A DNA stretch of 64,000 nucleotides from Acridotheres tristis (lineage: Eukaryota; Chordata; Aves; Passeriformes; Sturnidae): positions 63,591,785-63,655,784 of the forward strand of contig CM072885.1 in the NCBI GenBank assembly GCA_037013685.1, written 5' to 3'. How positions within the stretch are numbered: the first letter of the stretch is position 1; each line of letters starts with the position of its first letter. The position numbers were made by a program, and so were the translations under genes. Under the pieces are notes generated by a model. The model was not told the DNA's origin. It made no database searches and worked only from the letters and a program-made list of their open reading frames with translations. Below, piece after piece: positions 55,893 to 64,000 of this stretch.

Positions 55893-58800
55893 ATTTCCAA
55901 AAATATTAGAAAGCTAAATGGTGTTTATCCCCATTCGAAAGGATTGGATAAAGTTGAGAATTAATTTTATCTAAGTAATATCCCATGGCTAAGTGCTTAT
56001 GGACATGCAGAGAATCAGGAAAGAGTGATATAGGAGCACTGTGTTGCCAGGGAAGGGACAAAATTACTTCAGTAGTTTCTCTCCATTTGTAACTCCTGTA
56101 ATTATCTCATAAGGAAAATAACCTCCATGATGTCTGAGTCAATGACAGCTGTGTTCAACCACAGCTTTCTCAGATCAGTTTTGTCACATAACATATTGAT
56201 CAGTCATATTTTGTCCTATTCTTCCCTGTGTGTCTGGTGACAGAAAAGGTCACCAATGTGCAAGTTCAGTGCAGCTCTAGTGACAGAAATTAGATCAGGG
56301 ACTTTATTCACAAACAAGTAGAACGTTGGTGGGTACAAAAATTAATCTGCTAGAGATTTGAGCACTGACTCTCACTGACACAGTTAAGCACCACTTCATA
56401 AGCTCTTCTGCTCCCCATAACCCCACTCAATAGTAACAGCACCAGGACTGGAGGCTGAATCTGAGTATCCAAACAGCACTAAAATTATCCCTGCAGAGCC
56501 CTTAGTACAGGGACTGTCAGGAGCAAATCGTGACAACACGATTCCCAGGACAGGGAAGAAGCTGGGACAGCACCTTCACAGCTTCAAAATGAGAACAGCC
56601 TGCAGGTGTTGGCTGGTGGACAACACCAAAAGGTCCATGAGAGTCCAAGAATTAACCTCCTTAACTTTATTTCTTAGGCCTTCATGTTCAACCATGCCTT
56701 GTGAACAGCAGCCTAAGACTTTTGCCTTGCTTTCAACACTAGAACTTCCCTATGGTAATGTCTGGATTTTATCACAGGGCTACACCTTGCCACCTTGGAT
56801 ACTACAGCTCTTCAGACCTCACCTCTGGGCCAAGTGTTTCCCTCAGGGAGGACCTCTCAGAGCATTTCTGTGCTAAGCAGCAGCTTTTTCTTTTTAGCAT
56901 CTATCTAGTGAAACTGGAGGAAACCTTTTTATTTCAGGATTACACAGCAATTCTGTGTGAGGCAGCATTAGTCTGTCACCCAATGTCAAAGCAACACATG
57001 GCAGTGTCTCTCCTGAGGCCCACAGCCAAGTTTAATCTGTTTTGTCACTTCCCAAACACTGTGGGTTTGTAATTCATTATCCTTTTATCCTTCCTTTAGG
57101 TGTCCCAATAGAAAGTTGTTTTTCTTTCCTCATAGGGCTGTCTCTTCTCAGCAGCCTCAGCCTTTGTGTAAGTTCTGTTTACTGTAGGGAGAAGCTACTC
57201 CATTCCCTTTCCTTTATCTTGTCTTGGCTCTCCAGGTGGTGACAGTTCCTGCTCCTTATTTTGGTCACTAGACTAGTAGATAAACTTTCCTGCAGAAATA
57301 TTTTTTTTCCAGTGAAAGCAAGTGCTCTTCTGCTTGAATGTGCTGGATGCACTCAGTTTCTTTTTAAAGATACACTTTTGTGTAACTTTTGTAGAAGAAA
57401 GGGAAAGGGATATATAAATAAAATTAATATACCATAAAGGCATCTTTTCCAGAGTCAAAGGGATGAGGGAAAGGGTACTAAGGATGTCACGGGATTATTT
57501 GTGCACTTCTAAAACATTCCAGAAAAGGCACCAAAATTGGGGAACACTGTATTGTAGGATGCAGAGGTCAGGAACATTCTCAAAGGCTCAGCCCCTGACA
57601 TCATAGGCGTATAGTGAAATTTTAATATCATAGAATAAAGAAAGGTCAAACAAGAAAACTCCTGTATATCCCAGTTGGTGGGAAAACACACATTAAAATA
57701 TGCTCCAAGAAGACACAGAACATAACTGTTAGGTGGTAAAAGACCCTGAGTTTTGCTTCTCAAATAAGACTTTTTTAGCCAACTGGAGCACATCATGCAA
57801 CTAATTATTGTTGTGGGAATAGCAGTGTAATGCAATTAGCATTAATTTGGAAATGACTCAGCATGACCATGCATAAAGGATGGATGAGCCACTCCTTCAG
57901 AGTCTCTGGCTATAAGTAGTCCAGTCACAAGTGTGAGAAGCAGTGCAGTGTGGCTAACACTGACATACAAACTTAAGCAGTATTTGAAGCTACCTGACAA
58001 GGTCAGTGTCAGTCTGAAGAGGCAAAGGCATTTAGGAATGGACAATCAAGTCGACTGAACATGACAGAAGATCACTTGGATGAAATTATTTTGTACACAG
58101 GGGCTGAAATTAGAAAGCAGGGAGCAAGGCCAAGCAGGCAAAGGTGCTGTCAAGGACTGGGATTCAGTCAGGCACAGGCAGAAAATAGCAGCTCTCCCAA
58201 AGAAGAGGTACTGGCTGTGATCAGGAAAACAAATGGGTCCACCATTTATTTACCTAAGGAAGAGGTCCAGTGTGAGGGAAAAACATGACTCTCAGAGTCA
58301 TTTTACCATTTCTCCACAATTCTTTTGAATCTGATGGACAAGCCTTCAGAGCAAGGACCAGACTCTTCCAACACCTACCAAAGGAAGAGAAGTGGATTTT
58401 GAAGTTGCATGGTAGATCCTTTCAACACGTAAATTGTGCAAAACTTACTGCAAAGACATCAGCGAATATTGTTTCCTTCTATGACAGATCATCACCTGGT
58501 CGATCTAGGAAAGCCAGGAGATGGAATCATTTTGGTCCTCAGCAAAGTTTTCAGTACTGCCTCTCCAAGGATCCTTCTGGACAAACTGTCCAGCCACAGC
58601 TGGATAAACACATCCTGTGATGGGTGAGCTTAACACAGGGTTAATTTTTAACTGTAGGAGCCTGTGAGAAACCAGATGCTGAAATCAGGTGGATGCAAGT
58701 ATAAATGATATGAAACTGCTCACATTCAACAGACCCATATAGAGGCTTTCAAAACTAGTTAGCATTTCTAAATCCTGGCCAGAGATCACCAAAGTAAAAA

Positions 58801-60340
58801 AAAAAAATTAAAAATCCCTCTGGTGCAGGCAGCAGTGATAGGGAATTGTTTCGTTCAGGACAGAAAAATCAAGATCCTGTCCTCATGTGGTAGCTAAGAT
58901 CCCCTGGTAACCTTCTTAAAACAGGACTATCCAGTTTTCTGCTTTGCCTCCCTCCAATTGACTATTTCCTCCTTCCACTGCTCCTTGGGAATCACTTTAT
59001 ACGATTTCAGTTTGGAAAGACACCTTTGCTCCCTGTCTTTATTTTCCTGTAGCAGTGCAGCATATTGGCATTTATCACACCTCCTCAATTTCAGATATTC
59101 AGGTGTTACACATACAGGTGAGCAAAATGCACTCAAAAAGCATCACGACAAGCAAGCATAACCAGATTCAGGCTCATTTTGGCAACAGTTAAAAAAAAAA
59201 AAGGATCCATTTGTCATGTTGTTTTGATGTTGGAAAGCACATTTTTCAAAGGACATCTCTATTTATGCCTCCTAATTATAAGCACCATTATCGGGCACAA
59301 ACAAGACAGTTCAATAGCCAGCTAAATGGTCTAAAGCACACAGAGTTGCTTATAGATGCAGAGTTCATATGGGAAAACATATTCACCATACTCATGATGC
59401 CTCTTTGAAAATGTCAAGGTGCTGCCCTAAAGCTCTAGAGACAAAGCTCAGCCAGTGCACAGCATCAGCTCTGAAAATGAGCCTGTGAGGACTTTTTGTT
59501 TCAACAACTATGCTCACATCAATTCCCAACTTAAAAGCACAAGTCACAAAATAAAGACAAAGTTTTACAATGCAGTGCTTTCAGTTCAGAACAGTGCCCC
59601 TTCCCAGACATGATCTTTCTTTGTAAAATTCAGTATAAAATGCTGGAAAAGCTTGAAAAACTGTAGTATCTTTACCCTATAAAGCATAATTTTCCCCATA
59701 ATTATGTATCATTCTTCTCCTGAATTGTAAGAGAGAGTTCCTTCATGAGAATTTACAGTATGCCATTGTGTTCCCCAAAGTTCTAGCAATTTATAACAAC
59801 AGAAGACTTAGCCATTCATAAAGGCAGAATTAGAAAAAGAGTTATGGAAAATCCCTCCAAGTTCAAGGCCTAGGAAATCATACTTGCATGACAAAATATT
59901 AGAAGAGGGTAGTTCTGTTTCCTTGCCATGTCCTAAATTTCCTTATCGTCCTGTGAAATATTTCTACAACAGAATTACTGTGGTGAGTGAGCCAACAGCT
60001 GTAATGATGGAAATCAGATAGAATCTGCTCACCACAGAACCCTGATATCCTTTAGGAGTATGAAAAATGCAGAACAACATAGTCAGGTGCAGTTAGCCCA
60101 ACTTTCCCTGGAAGAAACTCGATGCTGTGAGGTGGGAAAAACAACTCGAGTGCTAGTAAGGAGTCAGAAGGTACAAATTCTGTCCCTCCCTTGTGTGTCA
60201 GGGAGCTGGGCTCAGTGCTCAGCAGTGCCAGTGGGACCAGCACATGGCCCATGCTGCAGCCCAGCCTGGCACCATCCAGGCAGCCCCGGGTTCCTCACAC
60301 AGGAGAAGAGCCAGCAGCAGTGGGCAAACGTGTAGTCCAC
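55893..60340. other. Intergenic stretch before third CR1
   Basis: About 4.4 kb without a named feature. A lysine/glutamate-rich open frame on the minus strand at 58927-59136 is the only protein-like segment. It starts at TTG and is listed as a finding. An A-run is at about 58797-58807 and another at about 59191-59201. No repeat family was recognised. Confidence 0.5.
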
Positions 60341-61055
60341 AGAACCACAGAATCACCAAACTGGGAGAGACCCTCAAGATCATCAAGTCCAACCCATGCT
60401 CTAACAGCTCAACTAAACCATGGCACTGAATGCCACATCCAATCTTTCTGACTTTTTGACTCCACTACCTCCCTGGGCAGGCAATTCAAGTACTTCATCA
60501 CTCTTTCTTTAAAAACTTTTTCCTAATATCCAACCTATATTTCCCTTTGTGCAGCTTAAGACTGTGTCCTCTCGTTCTGTCAGTGCTGCCTGGAGAAAGA
60601 AACCAAACCCACCTGAGCACAGCCACCTTTCAGGGAGTTGTAGACAGTGACAAGGTCACCCCCGAGTCTCCTTTTCTCCAGGCTGAACAACCCCAGCTCG
60701 CTCAGCCATTCCTCACAGGGTTTGTGTTCCAAGCCCCTCACCAGCCTCGTTGCCTCCTCTGGACACACTCCAGGTCCTCAATGTCCTTCCTAAACTGAGG
60801 GGACAGAACTGGACACAGCACTCGAGGTGTGGCCTCACCAGTGCTGAGTACAGGGGAAGAATGACCTCCCTGCTGGCCACACTATTCCTGATACAGACCA
60901 GGGTCCTGTATCTTGGCCACCAGGGCACACTGCTGGCTCATGTTCAGTCAGCTGTTGACCAGTAGCCCCAGGTCCCTTTCTGCCTGGGCACTGTCCAGCC
61001 ACACTGTCCCCAGCCTATAACGTTGCAGGGGGTTATTGTGGCCAAAATGCAGAGG
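60341..61055 (-). mobile_element. CR1 LINE 3' fragment with RT C-terminal remnant (minus)
   Basis: The reverse complement of a CR1 3' end about 0.7 kb long. It starts AGAACCACAGAATCACCAAA and CAAGATCATCAAGTCCAACC, then TTCCTAATATCCAACC, CTTTTCTCCAGGCTGAACAA, and CACAGCACTCGAGGTGTGGC, and ends near GGGGGTTATTGTGGCC. Read on the minus strand, 60713-60928 encodes [19 protein letters not shown], a hallmark of the CR1 ORF2 reverse-transcriptase C-terminus, followed by a shift out of frame. It is better preserved at the protein level than the copies at 18 and 27 kb. It is 5'-truncated and inactive. Confidence 0.92.
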
Positions 61056-64000
61056 AAGGGTTGAAGTGTGTGACTAAGTCTGGGAGCTGTGAAGTGTACT
61101 TACACAAAAGCAATGTATCTGTAGATTCTGCCAGTTGTGCAAAGGGCGTTTGCCAATTGAAAAGCTGAAAGATTTACTGGGGCAAGAGTGCTGGCAGGAG
61201 ATACCTTCTTCTAAGGAAAAAAAAAGTAATAAAAGAGGTGCTAGAAATGCAAATGCCATTTAATTAAAATCAAGAGCTCTGGGCACTATTTAGAATTAGC
61301 TGCACATATTCCCTCAGACCAAATACCCAGCTTAACAAAAGTGTGTATATTCAGTCTCTAACAATTTCATAATGTTTTATAACAGAAGCCTTTCTGTACT
61401 TCTTTCTTTTTGAAGAATAAGCCAGATAATGAGAGTATTGAAAACCATTTCAAAGTTGAATAAACATGAAACTCTAAGTGACCTCTGTAATAATCTATTG
61501 CCCCTCAGTGAGAGGCATCATTGCTCAGCAGCCTCATGCTGATCCACCTTTCAGATATCACTGCCTGCCCAAAGCTCACTAAAAGGTCATTCTTGGTCTC
61601 TAAGGATGCAATTTAAAACTTAGCTGTGGAAATAACCTTTCATCTTTAATGATGTGTTATAATCCCCCTGCAAAATACTAATAATTTGTAAGCCTTGTGG
61701 AGGTAATTGTGTTTACCCAAACCCCTAAGTCTGAAGTATTGAAGTGCTGGAGTTTAGATATCAGTGGCCAGGTCCCTGTGCAAGCACATTCATTTTAATT
61801 CAACATATTGACTTCTTTCCTCTCCACACATCCTGCCCTGTCATTTAGAGCCAAGGAAAGTAAAAGCTATATCTGCCAGCCTTCCTCCCCTTCCAGCTTT
61901 ATTTTTGTCTTTTTTTAGAAAAGGTGTCCTGTGAAGGACCACATCAAATTAGAGTGGCAGAAAACAGCAGCTGCAGGCAAATTCAAAGAGTAGAAAGACT
62001 GTGAATTTGCCATACCAATTACATATATACATGCACACTGGAAATAAAGACATTCAGGATACTCAGTTGCCATGAAAACAGATGCAACTCTTGGCTGCCA
62101 TGGTGGTGGTCAGAGCCTCAGAAGAAAAACAGTGCAACAGAGCTGTAAGCAAAGGGGCTGGATCCCAGACATCTCTCACGTGATGGAGCAAACCTGCACC
62201 CTCATGTAGCTCTCTTGGTAAATCTGATATCTTTCCTAAATGTCATGTCTTAGACTTGCATTCCTTCAAATGGAAAAAAAAGGCACCTAATATTTCCCTC
62301 TAGTATTTCCCAGAAAGAAAAAATAGAATAATACACATGCTCGAAAGCTCAGAGGAAGAATCAAGAGTTCTTGATATTTGTTTGTTAAGCATCCAGCATT
62401 TTCTAGGTGTTCAGGGCTGAAAATCACATTTATTTCACTCCTTTCTGCGTCATGTTCAGACAAGCAGCAGTTATCCAAAGGCACACTGAACACACCAGCT
62501 GGTTGGGGTTTTTCTTATGTAAAGCAATAAATTACAGAAGGTTACACAGAGCAAGAATAGAGTTTACTGCGGTCACATCACCAGGAACCAAAATAACATG
62601 GCATGAACAAATTGAAATTAGTTACAGGCACTTGCTACTATTTCTACAGTGTTATGCCATCACAGATGAGATTAAATAATGTCATGGTGGGGAGGGGGAG
62701 GGGAAATAGCTTCCTCTTATCTCTCCTGTCAAATTACATCCAGGTTAAGAAAGGAATTAAAGGATCTCCTTTTCCATTTGCAGGAAGATAAAGGCAGCCA
62801 GATCACCCCACACCGGGGGTGGGGAGGCAAGATGGGGCTCTGGTCTAACACCACATCCTTTGACAGTTACTGCAGTGAAATCCAGGGTTACAGCCTGGAG
62901 TGTCCTGCCAGAATTTTGGAAGCCCACAGGAGAAGGCAGAAATGCATTTCCTGCAGAAGGGTCCTTTCTGTCCCAGCTGAGTAGCTCAAGGCTGTGCATA
63001 CTTGGGGTCCCTAACCTAGCTGAGATTCCCACCTGTGGAGCTTTCCAGGCTGTAGGCACGGGTTGTCAGCACCTGGCAGATATTTCCACAAGCTCTGTGT
63101 TTGGAAAGTGTAGCCAAATCTATTTGAAGAACTAGAATCTCCAACATATGGTCTAACCCATCAAAACATCATTCCCTTCACAGAAAATGAAGATTATGAA
63201 GCCCAAAATTTTCCTGATGTTTCGGGTTTTTCCCTCCAAGCATCCCAAAAGTTATTCACATACAGGAGAATTACCATGAGGATTTCCTTTGTCCACATTT
63301 TTTTTTAACAGGCATTTCTAAACAGCCCTGTAAAAGGAAATCTATGTCATTAGATTTTGAGGACATAATTGCCAATCCTGGCCTTAATTATCATAGATCA
63401 CTTCTGGCAGTGATATGACCACCCATAACTTCAAACATATTTGCTCTTTTCTGCAAAACTTAACTGATAATTTTGCAAATATCAATTCAGAGCTGAGGGA
63501 AAAAAAAAAGAAGGCCACCACTCAACTGTACCTCAAGGCACATGGTCTGCGCAGGATTTCCCACCTCTCTTTTTACCTTATTACATAAAATCTAATTGCA
63601 CTGCGTAGTTTCTTCAATATGCCCAACATTCACCACTGAAATTTTCATTAGCTAAAATTCATTCTCATCAATAAAAACACAGATGGCTCCTAAAAGTGGC
63701 TTCTTCTGTACCAAACTGTTCTACCCATCTTCACCACACATTTTGCAGGCACTAAACAGAACAGTTATAAAATCTGGGCTCCCGTGAGGTGCAATGGTGA
63801 AGTAAATGCTGTCATTTAGTTATCAGCAGGATTACAATGAGTTTGATTCCAGAGGTGGTGTCAATGAGGCTTTCTGAGGTCTTCAACATCTCTAAAAGTC
63901 CTCAGTTATTCCTGTAAATTAATTCACCAGCATCTACTCTGCCACTCTTAACGAAGAATCATTTGCTCCCTTTGGGTCCCAAATAGGACATTTTATTACA
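61056..64000. other. Intergenic stretch to window end
   Basis: About 2.9 kb of AT-rich non-coding DNA. G-rich patches near 62685-62702 and 62813-62835 have only three G-runs each and do not reach the usual quadruplex rule. No exon, RNA gene or named repeat was recognised, and the window ends without a boundary feature. Confidence 0.55.

Noticed and set aside
62685..62835. Two G-rich patches considered as G-quadruplexes
   Set aside because: Each has three runs of three or more G with at most an extra GG, below the usual four-run rule.
8891..64000. Exons of genes expected next to SHISAL1 by mammalian synteny (for example PARVG)
   Set aside because: I compared the visible open frames with remembered parvin sequence motifs and saw no match. 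Short exons could escape by eye; a translated search of the window would settle it.

Overview
This window looks like vertebrate nuclear DNA from a bird, probably a passerine. It is AT-rich and CpG-poor, with large introns and long non-coding stretches. Its interspersed repeats are CR1 LINE 3' ends and avian-type endogenous-retrovirus LTRs, with no Alu or L1. The species cannot be fixed from the sequence alone. The 'passerine' call rests on remembered repeat texture and is inference.

Only one gene can be supported. The + strand carries the last two coding exons of SHISAL1 (shisa-like 1, formerly KIAA1644): exon A at 1768-1981, exon B with the stop codon at 8292-8613, and a 6.3-kb intron between them with matching splice sites and phases. 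The signal-peptide exon and promoter lie upstream of base 1. The visible 178 residues are a six-cysteine Shisa-like ectodomain with several N-glycosylation sequons, one transmembrane helix, and a Gln/Pro-rich cytoplasmic tail. A likely poly(A) signal is at 8865-8870, but the 3' UTR may run further.

From about 8.9 kb to 64 kb no gene is recognisable. This is intergenic DNA (or very long UTR/lncRNA territory) with transposon relics. CR1 3' ends lie at 18221-18915, 27376-27616 and 60341-61055, all on the minus strand; the last keeps a piece of the CR1 polymerase C-terminus. A solo ERVL-like LTR at 39292-39858 has an exact 5-bp target-site duplication. A second probable LTR is at 41925-42428 (minus), and a third is near 51927-52463 (plus).

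There is also a TG/TA microsatellite at 10.9 kb, an A-rich tract at 42.75 kb, a degenerate ~25-bp minisatellite at 55.56-55.89 kb, a 100-bp dispersed repeat present twice 2 kb apart (44.0 and 46.0 kb), and several exact inverted repeats, the best a twin hairpin at 26.1 kb. No tRNA, rRNA, CRISPR, operon or other bacterial feature was seen. Most long open frames in the window start at GTG or TTG or lie inside repeats, and are not credible eukaryotic genes. I found nothing that amounts to a new biological system. The best leads are the repeats without a known family, a possible non-coding transcript end at 54.49 kb, and the C-terminal end of SHISAL1.
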